Positions 41,595 to 49,720 of a stretch of DNA of 64,000 nt are shown in pieces (position 1 is the first letter of the stretch; every line of letters begins with the position of its first letter). The position numbers were made by a program, and so were the translations under genes. Source of the DNA: an uncultured Erysipelotrichaceae bacterium (GTDB taxonomy: Bacteria > Bacillota_I > Bacilli_A > Erysipelotrichales > Erysipelotrichaceae); contig OMXA01000001.1 in the NCBI GenBank assembly GCA_900314905.1, forward strand, positions 1-64,000, read 5' to 3'. A model generated the notes under the pieces. That model was not told where the DNA came from. It was given only the letters and a program-made list of their open reading frames with translations, and searched no databases.

Positions 41595-43943
41595 ATGCCA
41601 GAAAACAGACCGCATTCCAGAAAGCGGGGAACGCCGACATCATCAGGAACAGTGAACAGGCACGGATCCGGTCTGAATTCCGGATCCTCTGAACCACGCT
41701 TATCCGCTTCCGGAAACCGGATCTATTCCGGAGGCTATGGGCGCGGGCCGGGCAGGCATTCCGGTCTTTTCCTGCTGCTGGTGATTTTTCTGATCGTGTT
41801 TCTGATCATGCCATCCTGCGATCTGGGCGATGTGACTTCGAGCGATCCTGTGCCGGGAAGCAGTTTCACTTCTTCTGGCTACCAGCCTCCGCAGGCTCAG
41901 CATTCCGATACCGATATGAGCACTCCGGACTTCAGCGTGTCAGCTGAGGCTAGGGCAAAGTATACTTCGCTGCGCAATGACGGAACGGATGAAGCGACCA
42001 TTCTGGTCTACATGATCGGAACGGATCTGGAGTCTCAGTATGGGATGGCTACTTCCGATCTCAATGAAATGCTGAAGGCAGAGAAATCAGATCAGGTTCA
42101 TATTCTGATCAAAACCGGCGGAACGAAACACTGGAAGAACAATGTGGTTTCAGATCGGAACAATGAGGTCTATGAGGTCACTTCAGACCATCAGCTGCAG
42201 CGGGTGAGCAGCACTTCCAGCCAGGATATGACAGATCCTGATACGCTGACCGATTTCATCAGGGAGGGAGTTTCCAGATATCCGTCTTCCAATCGGCTGT
42301 TTCTGATTCTCTGGGACCATGGCGGCGGATCCGTGAGCGGATATGGCCACGACGAACTGTATCCGAACGGAACGATGAATATTTCAGAATTCTCGGATGC
42401 CTTGAAGAATGCAGGAGTGAAGTTTGACGCAGTCGGCTTTGATGCATGCCTGATGGCCAATGCCGAAACTGCTCTGGCAGCTTCTCCGTATGCCGATTAT
42501 CTGATCGCCTCGGAAGAAACCGAACCAGGGACCGGCTGGTACTATACGGACTGGATTACTGCCCTCTCAGATCATCCGGCGATTTCCACGGTCGAACTCG
42601 GAAAGCAGATCATCGATGACTTTATCAATGCGAATTCCTCAGCCGGCGAAAAGATGACTCTTTCCATCACGGATCTGGCGGAGTTTGAAACGCTCGTCCC
42701 GCCGGTTCTGAAGGCATTTTCAGAATCCCTGAATGAGGAAATCCAGGCGGGGGAGTACCAGAAAGTCGCAGATGCACGATCCGTGACCAGAGAATTCGCT
42801 GCCTCCAGCCGGATCGATCAGATTGATCTGGTTCATTTCTGTGAAAACCTCGGCAGTGAGGAAGCAGAAGCGCTTGGCGATGCAGTCCGCTCTTCTCTGA
42901 AATACAACCGGACCAGCGGAATCAGCGATGCCAGCGGCTTATCGATCTATTTCCCGTACAGCCGCACGAAATACGTGACACAGGCTGCCGGAATCTATGA
43001 GGATATTGGCATGGATCATGCCTATACCGAAGCCATCCGTTCCTTTGCGACCCTGGAAGCCTCCGGCCAGATCGTGACCGGTTCCTCGACCCCGACCATC
43101 TTCGGCCTGCTGAGCGGAAACAGTTCCTATAACGGAAATGACTCCTGGAATTATTCTTCCGGAGATATTCTGAGTCTTCTGACAGGAGCTTCTTCTGCCC
43201 CGGCTTCTTCCAGTTCCTATGGAAGCACTCTGGAATCTCTGCTTGGCGGAAACAGCTATGACAGCGATCTGCTCAGTCAGTATGCTTCTCTGCTTTCCGA
43301 TCGCGGCACGTTCGATACGTCTGAACTTGCTGTCACGAAAGCCGGCGGCAATCAGGTTCTGCATCTCTCCGAGAGCCAGTGGTCCCTGATCCGCCAGATC
43401 ACGCAGAATGTCTGGGTGGATGACGGCTATGGGTATATCGATCTTGGAAACGACAATGTATTCAGCTTTGATGAGGATGGCAATCTTCTGGTGGACTATG
43501 ACGGAACCTGGCTTTCGATCGAAGGACAGCCAGTATCCTACCGGATGCTGAGCGATGAGTATGACAGCACAGCCGGTTCCTATGTCACCACGGGAAGCGT
43601 TCCGATTCTGCTCAATGGAGAGCAGGCATTCCTGCTTGCTGAATTCACAGAGGATCATCCGGATGGCAAGGTAACGGGAGTCCTGAAGAATTACGAGGAT
43701 GGCGTTTCTTCCAGGATTCTGCCGCTGGAAGAAGGAGACACGATTGAGTTTACGGCTGACTATTATTCCTATGGCGGCACCTATCAGGATTCTTACCGCA
43801 TCGGCACGCCAGTCACGTATGACGGAATCCTGACCTTAGGAACCTACCGGATCCGCGGCCAGAAATGCATGTATACGTATGTGCTGACGGATGTTTACAA
43901 CAACGAGCTTCGCCTGCCGATGCAGAACTGGGAAGGCGATTAA
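41595..43943 (+). CDS. Clostripain-like (C11) cysteine peptidase, membrane anchored
   Basis: A 782-residue protein. The N-terminal 55 residues are basic and Ser/Gly-rich, one transmembrane helix spans about 57-73, then a linker. The C11 domain (about 125-460) has ILVYMIGTDLES, LILWDHGGGS with catalytic His242, and VGFDACLMANAE with catalytic Cys285. The C-terminal 300 residues form a Ser-rich segment and a beta-rich domain of unknown role. C11 peptidases cut after Arg or Lys and often self-process. With the N-terminal anchor, the catalytic part should face outside. It follows the sortase-like gene after a terminator. Confidence 0.9.
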   Translation: MPENRPHSRKRGTPTSSGTVNRHGSGLNSGSSEPRLSASGNRIYSGGYGRGPGRHSGLFLLLVIFLIVFLIMPSCDLGDVTSSDPVPGSSFTSSGYQPPQAQHSDTDMSTPDFSVSAEARAKYTSLRNDGTDEATILVYMIGTDLESQYGMATSDLNEMLKAEKSDQVHILIKTGGTKHWKNNVVSDRNNEVYEVTSDHQLQRVSSTSSQDMTDPDTLTDFIREGVSRYPSSNRLFLILWDHGGGSVSGYGHDELYPNGTMNISEFSDALKNAGVKFDAVGFDACLMANAETALAASPYADYLIASEETEPGTGWYYTDWITALSDHPAISTVELGKQIIDDFINANSSAGEKMTLSITDLAEFETLVPPVLKAFSESLNEEIQAGEYQKVADARSVTREFAASSRIDQIDLVHFCENLGSEEAEALGDAVRSSLKYNRTSGISDASGLSIYFPYSRTKYVTQAAGIYEDIGMDHAYTEAIRSFATLEASGQIVTGSSTPTIFGLLSGNSSYNGNDSWNYSSGDILSLLTGASSAPASSSSYGSTLESLLGGNSYDSDLLSQYASLLSDRGTFDTSELAVTKAGGNQVLHLSESQWSLIRQITQNVWVDDGYGYIDLGNDNVFSFDEDGNLLVDYDGTWLSIEGQPVSYRMLSDEYDSTAGSYVTTGSVPILLNGEQAFLLAEFTEDHPDGKVTGVLKNYEDGVSSRILPLEEGDTIEFTADYYSYGGTYQDSYRIGTPVTYDGILTLGTYRIRGQKCMYTYVLTDVYNNELRLPMQNWEGD

Positions 43944-43956
43944 TCTGCTTCTGCCG

Positions 43957-43962
43957 TATAAT
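43957..43962 (+). promoter_or_regulatory. -10 box placed for a leaderless lipoprotein mRNA
   Basis: TATAAT with exactly 6 bases to ATG 43969, and no ribosome binding site. It starts 14 bases after the stop of the C11 peptidase gene. Confidence 0.6.
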
Positions 43963-43968
43963 ATCCTT

Positions 43969-44532
43969 ATGAAATCTATTCTGACGACTCTGCTGTGCCT
44001 GCTGATTCTGGCTGGATGCACCGGCAGTGAAAGCACTGCAGCAGCTTCCGGTGATACCAACGGACCTTATATCAACATGGTCCAGTATGAGTTTTCCACC
44101 ACGGTCGGCAATCCGATCGATTTCTCCAACATTTCCGGCTATGATGACGTGGACGGCCTGCTGCCGACTTCCCTTAGGGGATATGTGAATTATGAACAGC
44201 CTGGCGACTATTATCCGAGCATCGTCTGCACGGATCTTTCCGGCAATGAAACGGCAATTCCGATCACGGTCCATGTGCTCAATACGCCGGACCCGATTCC
44301 GTCTGCTTCCAGTGAACCTGCTCCTTCCATGGAAAGTACCACCTGCAGGGAAGGAAAAGACCCGGATCAGCCCTGCTCTGTCGTGCTTTCAGATGATCTT
44401 TCTTCCTATCGGACGATCTATGAAGGCGAAGGCGGCTATGAGTCTTGCATCAGAGCTGCCGAAGGAGACGAAGCTGCCTGCGAGATCATCAAGACAAATG
44501 ATGGTTCCTTCTGGGGCTATGGCCTGAAATGA
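43969..44532 (+). CDS. Lipoprotein with one Ig/HYR-like domain
   Basis: A 187-residue lipoprotein with signal MKSILTTLLCLLILAGC, lipid Cys at residue 17. Residues about 30-110 form an Ig/HYR-like beta-sandwich pattern (GYDDVDGLL, YVNYEQPGDYYPSIVCTDLSGNE), which resembles cell-surface adhesion or spacer modules. A Pro/Ser-rich linker and a Cys-containing tail of about 60 residues follow. No enzymatic motif is visible. The start is the ATG just after a -10 box; longer in-frame starts lie inside the upstream gene. A strong terminator follows. Confidence 0.72.
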   Translation: MKSILTTLLCLLILAGCTGSESTAAASGDTNGPYINMVQYEFSTTVGNPIDFSNISGYDDVDGLLPTSLRGYVNYEQPGDYYPSIVCTDLSGNETAIPITVHVLNTPDPIPSASSEPAPSMESTTCREGKDPDQPCSVVLSDDLSSYRTIYEGEGGYESCIRAAEGDEAACEIIKTNDGSFWGYGLK

Positions 44533-44565
44533 AAGATCCCTCCGCTTGCGGAGGGATCTTTTCAG
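44532..44565. terminator. Bidirectional terminator
   Basis: A 13-bp perfect stem (AAAGATCCCTCCG with its complement) with loop CTTG and flanking A- and T-runs, between convergent genes. It overlaps both stop codons. Confidence 0.92.
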
Positions 44566-45578
44566 AGGGACAGGATTTTCCGGTATCCCATGCGGTCATA
44601 CAGCATGTTCTTCAGCTGCTCCGGATCGTCAGGTACCTGTTTCAGAGAAGAAAGATACTTTCTTGTTTTCTTCATGCGCCTCTGCCAGCCGGGGGCAGTC
44701 TCCTGATGTCTGCCGGTAAACCATTCATATAATGCCATCACCAGCAAGGTCCGCATCGGCAGGATGCAGGAATCCTCAATCCAGAAATCTGCCTGTTCCA
44801 TTCCTGGAACCGTCTGTTCCAGCAGTTTTTCCATCCAGTCCAGACCATCTTCGGAAGAACGCCAGATGTCCGTATAGACATAGTCATACTGAGCAAGCGT
44901 CTCTTTCCGGAACCAGTCCAGAGCATCTCCTTCAATGAGCTGAAGAGGAACTTGATCCGGAAATTGCGGCAGAAGGTTCTTCCGGAACATTGCGATCACC
45001 TGCGGCGACTTCTCAACCACCGTGATCGAACGGACAGCAGGATTCTGCATCGCCATATAGACGAAGTAGCCGATGCCAAGTCCGAAGGTCAGCACATCGC
45101 CATGCGCTTTCAGGGCAGGGGGATCGTTCGTGGCTGCTTCTGAGGGGGCGCACATCATCCAGTCTTCCTCATTCTGGTACAGGTAGATTGCTTCGACATC
45201 CTGATCCAGTGCCCGAAGCTTCATCCAGTCTGCACAGGATCTCTCCGGATCATTCTGGATCGCATCAGAGCTGAACAGGTATCCGCCTTCAATCCATTCT
45301 TTCTCATACCGGAATCCGTCCCCGGCGGCCAGATCGAGGCGGATATTCTGATAATAGGGATTGCGCTTCCATTCTTCTGCAGAAAGAAACAGGGAAGGCC
45401 ATTGTTCTTCAGGACCGTCGAATTCCTTCTGACCGGCAGCCTTCAGTGCTTTCTGCATCGCTCTTTCGGTATCTTTCGTCACATAGGCATCCAGATAGGC
45501 ATTCTGCCCATCTTCCTTGAGATGCTTCAGACAGCAGTTCAGATAGGATAAAACCTCCGGATTCGGTTTCTGTTTCAT
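44562..45578 (-). CDS. SAM-methyltransferase-fold protein of unknown target
   Basis: A 338-residue protein. Its central part has the Rossmann methyltransferase pattern: DVLTFGLGIGYFVYMA near 180-195 (motif I), ITVVEKSPQVIAMF near 205-218 (acidic end of strand 2), IEGDALDWF near 238-246, and YDYVYTDIW near 254-262. This resembles the spermidine-synthase-like branch. The N-terminal 150 residues are helical and specific to the protein. The target is unknown. The start ATG 45578 follows a -10 box by 7 bases, another leaderless-type start, and is divergent from surE. Confidence 0.72.
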   Translation of the reverse strand: MKQKPNPEVLSYLNCCLKHLKEDGQNAYLDAYVTKDTERAMQKALKAAGQKEFDGPEEQWPSLFLSAEEWKRNPYYQNIRLDLAAGDGFRYEKEWIEGGYLFSSDAIQNDPERSCADWMKLRALDQDVEAIYLYQNEEDWMMCAPSEAATNDPPALKAHGDVLTFGLGIGYFVYMAMQNPAVRSITVVEKSPQVIAMFRKNLLPQFPDQVPLQLIEGDALDWFRKETLAQYDYVYTDIWRSSEDGLDWMEKLLEQTVPGMEQADFWIEDSCILPMRTLLVMALYEWFTGRHQETAPGWQRRMKKTRKYLSSLKQVPDDPEQLKNMLYDRMGYRKILSL

Positions 45579-45584
45579 GGAAAT

Positions 45585-45593
45585 TATGATAAT
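45585..45593. promoter_or_regulatory. Overlapping divergent -10 boxes for surE and the methyltransferase-like gene
   Basis: The 9-base TATGATAAT reads as TATGAT/GATAAT on the plus strand (toward surE, with GGAGGAG at 45603-45609) and as TATCAT (45586-45591) on the minus strand, 7 bases before the divergent start codon. Polymerase cannot bind both at once. Confidence 0.5.
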
Positions 45594-45615
45594 CTGACTC
45601 CCGGAGGAGTACAAG

Positions 45616-46380
45616 ATGCGGATCTTAGCAGTCAATGATGACGGAATCGAAAGCGAAGGAATCCGGACCCTGGTCAGGGTTCTTTCGCAGCAGCACGAGG
45701 TAGCTGTCGCTGCCCCGGACAGGCAGAGAAGCGCGGCAAGTCATTCTGCCACGTATTTCCTGCATGATCTGCATGCAGAAAAACGTGTCTTTCCGGGAAC
45801 TTCAGAAGCCTGGGCGATCAGCGGAACTCCGGCCGACTGCACTTATGCGGCATTGAACGGATTGTGTTCCGGCAAGTTCGATCTGGTCATCTCCGGCATC
45901 AACCAGGGGCCGAACTTCGGCACGGATGTATTCTATTCCGGGACGGTCGCTGCTGCTCAGGAAGCAACCATTCTCGGTAAGCCAGCCATGGCCATCTCGC
46001 TGAATGATCCGGCAGTGCATTATGAAGACGCAGCGTATGCGGCGATTGAGCTTTTGGAACGGTACCTGAAAGACCCTGACTGCTGCAGCTATACGCTGAA
46101 CGTCAATGTGCCGGATCTGCCCCGATCGCAATGGAAAGGCATTCTCGCTGCTTCGCTGGATGGCGTTCGCGAATACGGAAGACCGCTTCTGATCACGGAC
46201 AATCCCGATGGCTCGAAGAACCTGCATTGTCCGGATGACAAGGAGCTTGCCATCCGCAATCCGGCTTTCTGCGGAGATGTCACGAAATTGAAAGAAGGGT
46301 ATTTAACCCTGACTGCACTTTCTCTGGATCTGGAAGATTCCGGGCATCAGAAAACTCTGGAAAGCTGGTATAATCGCTAA
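45616..46380 (+). CDS. surE: 5'/3'-nucleotidase SurE
   Basis: A 254-residue enzyme with the metal-binding N-terminus ILAVNDDGIESEGI (Asp8, Asp9), Ser in SAASHSAT near 39-46, and ISGINQGPNFGTDVFYSGTVAAAQE near 94-118 with the metal Asn. SurE dephosphorylates nucleoside 5'- and 3'-monophosphates and short polyphosphates. GGAGGAG lies 6 bases before the ATG. Its last codons contain the -10 box of the next gene. Confidence 0.96.
   Translation: MRILAVNDDGIESEGIRTLVRVLSQQHEVAVAAPDRQRSAASHSATYFLHDLHAEKRVFPGTSEAWAISGTPADCTYAALNGLCSGKFDLVISGINQGPNFGTDVFYSGTVAAAQEATILGKPAMAISLNDPAVHYEDAAYAAIELLERYLKDPDCCSYTLNVNVPDLPRSQWKGILAASLDGVREYGRPLLITDNPDGSKNLHCPDDKELAIRNPAFCGDVTKLKEGYLTLTALSLDLEDSGHQKTLESWYNR
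46366..46374 (+). promoter_or_regulatory. Extended -10 promoter inside the end of surE
   Basis: TGG-TATAAT (TATAAT 46369-46374), with 8 bases to ATG 46383. The predicted leader is about 2 bases and there is no ribosome binding site, so the downstream gene may be leaderless or read with surE. Confidence 0.6.
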
Positions 46381-46382
46381 TT

Positions 46383-48935
46383 ATGAAATCCCGTACCATG
46401 CAGACACGGATCAAGGTTCTTTTCTCGATCCTGATTGGCGCAAGTCTCGTGCTTGCCTTTGCACCGCGCTCCAGCCGGCTGCAGCTGTTCGTTCCGGAAA
46501 AAAGCCAGACCGAACGGAAAGAACAGGTGCTTTCCGCAACCGGAACGTATTCTGATCCCGCCGCAGAAGGCGTCAGCGATACGACTGATTCCGGCCAGCC
46601 ATGCATCACCATCGAACTGCCCAGAAAGCAGAAGGGTCAGGATACCATCACTGTCATCAGCCAGAGTCCGGACCTGAATGCATTCTACTACTGGGGCATC
46701 CAGTTCATGAAATACTTCAATGCCAGCGCTCTGAACGCATATTCCGAAACCACGTTCACGCATCCGGAAAATGCTTATTTCGAAGACAGCATGACGTTTG
46801 CAGAAGCCGTGAAGAAGTATCAGGAAGAAGGATACCTGCTGCTGTTCAGCGTCAAAGGCGACAGCCGGCGAGGCTGGAGTGATGAGATGGAAGAGGCCAT
46901 GCACGATGCCGGCATCGAAACGACGCCGCACAAGGGCACTTACTTCAGCGCTTATCTCGCCTATGCATACAACGGAGAAACCTTCAGCGAACTCAGCGAT
47001 ACGACCGAGACGAAATACCTCACGATCAACGATCATCGGATCTATATGACCAGTGCCGGGGTCTATCATGGAAACCGCAGTTCGATCCGCATCGACGGAG
47101 ACGAATGCAGTGCCGGCGGAAATGGCATCAATCTGACGGTCTATGACCCCGGAACCGGAACGCTCATCGATGCGATTTCCTGGAATACGAATACGCAGGA
47201 TCCGGTCATGACCAGAAAGGATGAGCTGTTCTATACCGAATATGCGATCACGATCGGCAGCCAGCTGCTGGATATGCTTGCAGTCCGCCAGCAGATCGTC
47301 TCCACGCTGTTCCGGGATCTGTATCTTCTGCTTGCCTTTATGCTGGGATTCATGTTCCTCGATGCCCGAAACAGCGAGAAGCACATTGCGGATGGAACGC
47401 CGGCAAAGACCTGGACCATCGTCGTGAAGCAGATTCCGATCGTTCTGCTCGGCCTGCTTGCCATCGCGGCAGACATCGGCTATACGTATCTGCGCAGCAG
47501 CTTCAAGGACGTCTCGATGGAACAGCTGGTGTTCCATATGAATACGAACCTCACCGGCACCAACTGGTCCACGTTCAGCGATCTCTTTGAAGGCATGGGC
47601 TTAGGGGCAGGCATCATCCTTGCGGCAGGCATCGTGCTTGCGCTCCTGTATGTCCGGCTGGGAAAGCACCCGGAGCAGAAGAAATGGAAATTCCGGATGC
47701 GCTCCATCTTCTGGCTTCGCTGGACTTCAGTCATTGCTGCGATCGTCGCGATCAGCGTCGTCGTCGATTCTTTCTGGTGGAACTACGGGGTCTATGATTA
47801 TCTGGTCAACTCGAACTTCGATGCCGAAGTATTCGATGACTATTATGTCGATCCTTCTGAAGTCAGGATCACGTTCCCGGAAGAAAAGAAGAACCTGATC
47901 TACATCTATATGGAATCCATGGAAATCTCTGCTGCCGATGAAGCTTCCGGCGGCGGGAAGGCCTTCAATGCCATCCCGGAACTCACCCAGCTTGCCTTTG
48001 AGAATGACAACTTCGAGGGGGAAGAAACCGGCGTGCTCAATGGCGGCATTCCGCTGACCAACTGCACCTGGACCATTGCGGGCATCACCGCTCAGTCTGC
48101 AGGCGTATATCTCGGCGTGGACAATGCGATGGCAAACCGCCGCGGCAGCATGCAGCAGTTTCTGCCTGGAGCGGTTACGGTCGGCGATATCCTTGAGGCA
48201 AACGGATACCGGAATGTCTTCATGCTCGGCAGCGATGCCAAGTTCGGCAATCGCAACGAATTCTTCGGGGAACACGGTGACTTTGAGATTGATGACTATT
48301 ACTGGGCAAAGCACAAAGGGCTGATCCCGTCAGACTATTTTGTCTGGTGGGGATATGAAGACCGGAAGCTGTTTGAGTACGCCAAGGATAAGGCATCAGA
48401 GCTTGCCGAGGGGGATCAGCCGTTCAATCTGACTCTGCTTACGGTGGATACCCACTTCACCGGCGGATATCTCTGCGAAGACTGTCCGGATACGTACGCC
48501 CAGCAATACAGCAATGTCATTGCCTGCAGTTCGAAGCGGGTCGCAGAATTCGTGCAGTGGGTGCAGGAGCAGGACTGGGGCAAGGACACCGTAATCGTGC
48601 TGTCTGGCGACCATCTGTGCATGGACAGCAAGTACTATTCCGATATGCCTTCCGGCTATGAACGCAAGACTTATGTCTGCGTCCTCAATTCGCAGAAAGA
48701 AGAAACCGCAAAGCGCCGTACCTTTGCGACAATTGATCTGTTCCCGACGACGCTCTCCGCCCTTGGGGCAGAGATTGAAGGCGATCGGCTGGGACTGGGT
48801 ACGGATCTGTATTCCGATACGCCGACCCTGGTGGAATTGCGAGGGGAAGACTGGATGAACAGCCAGTTTGCCATGAACTCCGATTTCTATAAGCAGAAGA
48901 TCCTGTACGGAAATGATGAAACAGCCGGCGGCTGA
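46383..48935 (+). CDS. MdoB-like phosphoglycerol transferase (LTA-synthase superfamily) with FAM3/ILEI-like domain
   Basis: An 850-residue homologue of the protein at 16438-18900 with the same order. An anchor (about 10-30) is followed by an extracytoplasmic FAM3/ILEI-like region (about 75-275; helix block near 138-178, GINLTVYDPGTG near 248-259), then four helices (about 310-480) and the sulfatase-fold domain. LIYIYMES, Thr564 in TWTIAGI and Asp743-His744 (SGDHL) mark the active site. HGDFEIDDYYWAKHKG resembles OpgB. It should move phosphoglycerol groups to a surface glycan or teichoic polymer. The stop is directly next to the convergent trhA stop. Confidence 0.84.
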   Translation: MKSRTMQTRIKVLFSILIGASLVLAFAPRSSRLQLFVPEKSQTERKEQVLSATGTYSDPAAEGVSDTTDSGQPCITIELPRKQKGQDTITVISQSPDLNAFYYWGIQFMKYFNASALNAYSETTFTHPENAYFEDSMTFAEAVKKYQEEGYLLLFSVKGDSRRGWSDEMEEAMHDAGIETTPHKGTYFSAYLAYAYNGETFSELSDTTETKYLTINDHRIYMTSAGVYHGNRSSIRIDGDECSAGGNGINLTVYDPGTGTLIDAISWNTNTQDPVMTRKDELFYTEYAITIGSQLLDMLAVRQQIVSTLFRDLYLLLAFMLGFMFLDARNSEKHIADGTPAKTWTIVVKQIPIVLLGLLAIAADIGYTYLRSSFKDVSMEQLVFHMNTNLTGTNWSTFSDLFEGMGLGAGIILAAGIVLALLYVRLGKHPEQKKWKFRMRSIFWLRWTSVIAAIVAISVVVDSFWWNYGVYDYLVNSNFDAEVFDDYYVDPSEVRITFPEEKKNLIYIYMESMEISAADEASGGGKAFNAIPELTQLAFENDNFEGEETGVLNGGIPLTNCTWTIAGITAQSAGVYLGVDNAMANRRGSMQQFLPGAVTVGDILEANGYRNVFMLGSDAKFGNRNEFFGEHGDFEIDDYYWAKHKGLIPSDYFVWWGYEDRKLFEYAKDKASELAEGDQPFNLTLLTVDTHFTGGYLCEDCPDTYAQQYSNVIACSSKRVAEFVQWVQEQDWGKDTVIVLSGDHLCMDSKYYSDMPSGYERKTYVCVLNSQKEETAKRRTFATIDLFPTTLSALGAEIEGDRLGLGTDLYSDTPTLVELRGEDWMNSQFAMNSDFYKQKILYGNDETAGG

Positions 48936-49628
48936 TTACAGCAAGCTGGTCAGAACCTGGTAAGCAAGCAGGTAATGGCAGAGACTGCCGGCCATCACGA
49001 AGAGATGAAACAGCTCGTGATTGCCGAACCCAGTCTCTTTTTCATGTGCAAACAGCGGCTTCTTCCTGGCATAGATCACTGCTCCAAGCGTATAGAACAC
49101 ACCACCCAGAAGCAGCAGGGAGAATCCGGTCCCAAGCGCGGAAACAAGTGCGTCAAGCTTCATGATGCAAGCCCATCCCATCGCAGTATAGATCACGGAG
49201 GATATCCATCTCGGACAGGTGACCCAGCAGAGCTTGAACACGATGCCAAGCAGGGCGATGATCCAGACCGCTGCCAGAAGCCGGACACCTGAGGCTCCTT
49301 TCAATGCAGTCAGACAGATCGGCGTATAGCTTCCTGCAATCAGCACGAAGATGCTGCAGTGATCCAGCTTCTTCAGAATCCGGTCGATCTTCGTGCTGAC
49401 ATGGAAGGAATGATAAGCTGCACTTGCCCCGTACAGCAGAATCATGGAGAACATGAACACGGCATAGCCGATCATCTGCACTTCTTCTGCTCCAAGCAGG
49501 GAGGCATGGATGAGCAGAACCGGCATCCCGGCAATCGAAAGCAGAAAACCGATGAAATGCGTCAGAGCACTGATCCTGTCTTTGGCGACAAAGATTCCTT
49601 CCGGATGATTCAGATCCATTACTGTCAT
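48936..49628 (-). CDS. trhA: Hemolysin III family (TrhA/YqfA-like) membrane protein
   Basis: A 230-residue seven-helix protein. SALTHFIGFLLSIAG near 20-34 carries the first conserved Ser/His, AAYHSFHVS near 70-78 the second, and HELFHLFVMAGSLCHY near 202-217 the C-terminal His pair. These form the zinc site of the PAQR-like superfamily. TrhA homologues influence membrane lipid homeostasis; the haemolysin label is historical. GGAGG lies 9 bases before ATG. The gene is divergent from a DUF1836 regulator and has twin palindromes in its promoter region, so it is a likely target of that regulator. Confidence 0.92.
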   Translation of the reverse strand: MTVMDLNHPEGIFVAKDRISALTHFIGFLLSIAGMPVLLIHASLLGAEEVQMIGYAVFMFSMILLYGASAAYHSFHVSTKIDRILKKLDHCSIFVLIAGSYTPICLTALKGASGVRLLAAVWIIALLGIVFKLCWVTCPRWISSVIYTAMGWACIMKLDALVSALGTGFSLLLLGGVFYTLGAVIYARKKPLFAHEKETGFGNHELFHLFVMAGSLCHYLLAYQVLTSLL

Positions 49629-49641
49629 AAAATACCTCCAT

Positions 49642-49662
49642 ATCGGTTAATACATAACCGAT
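49642..49662. promoter_or_regulatory. Palindromic operator 1 (trhA leader)
   Basis: ATCGGTTA, 5 bases, TAACCGAT: a perfect 8-bp palindrome. It lies just downstream of the predicted trhA start site (about 49666) and 14 bases before the trhA start codon. The same half-site recurs in operator 2. Confidence 0.65.
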
Positions 49663-49677
49663 TACATTGATCACTAT

Positions 49678-49698
49678 ATCGGTTATAATATAACCTGT
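49678..49698. promoter_or_regulatory. Palindromic operator 2 (between divergent promoters)
   Basis: ATCGGTTA, 5 bases, TAACCTGT: same length and half-site as operator 1, centre to centre 36 bp. It covers the trhA -35/-10 spacer and contains the plus-strand TATAAT (49684-49689). Confidence 0.65.
49684..49689 (+). promoter_or_regulatory. -10 box of the DUF1836 regulator gene
   Basis: TATAAT inside operator 2. TTACAT at 49662-49667 is a weak -35 with a 16-bp spacer. Occupation of operator 2 should block both this promoter and that of trhA. Confidence 0.55.
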
Positions 49699-49720
49699 CA
49701 AGAGATATGAAAACATTGAC

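Larger units (their letters stand above)
49673..49701 (-). promoter_or_regulatory. Promoter of trhA
   Basis: On the minus strand a consensus TTGACA (49696-49701), 17 bp, TATAGT (49673-49678). The spacer is almost entirely occupied by operator 2. Confidence 0.75.

Noticed and set aside
43891..43968. Upstream start for the lipoprotein, inside the C11 peptidase gene
   Set aside because: It would put 26 non-hydrophobic residues before a perfect lipoprotein signal and lies upstream of the TATAAT box.
46377..47537. 386-codon minus-strand open frame opposite the second MdoB-like gene
   Set aside because: No ribosome binding site and no family pattern; antisense shadow of a well supported gene.
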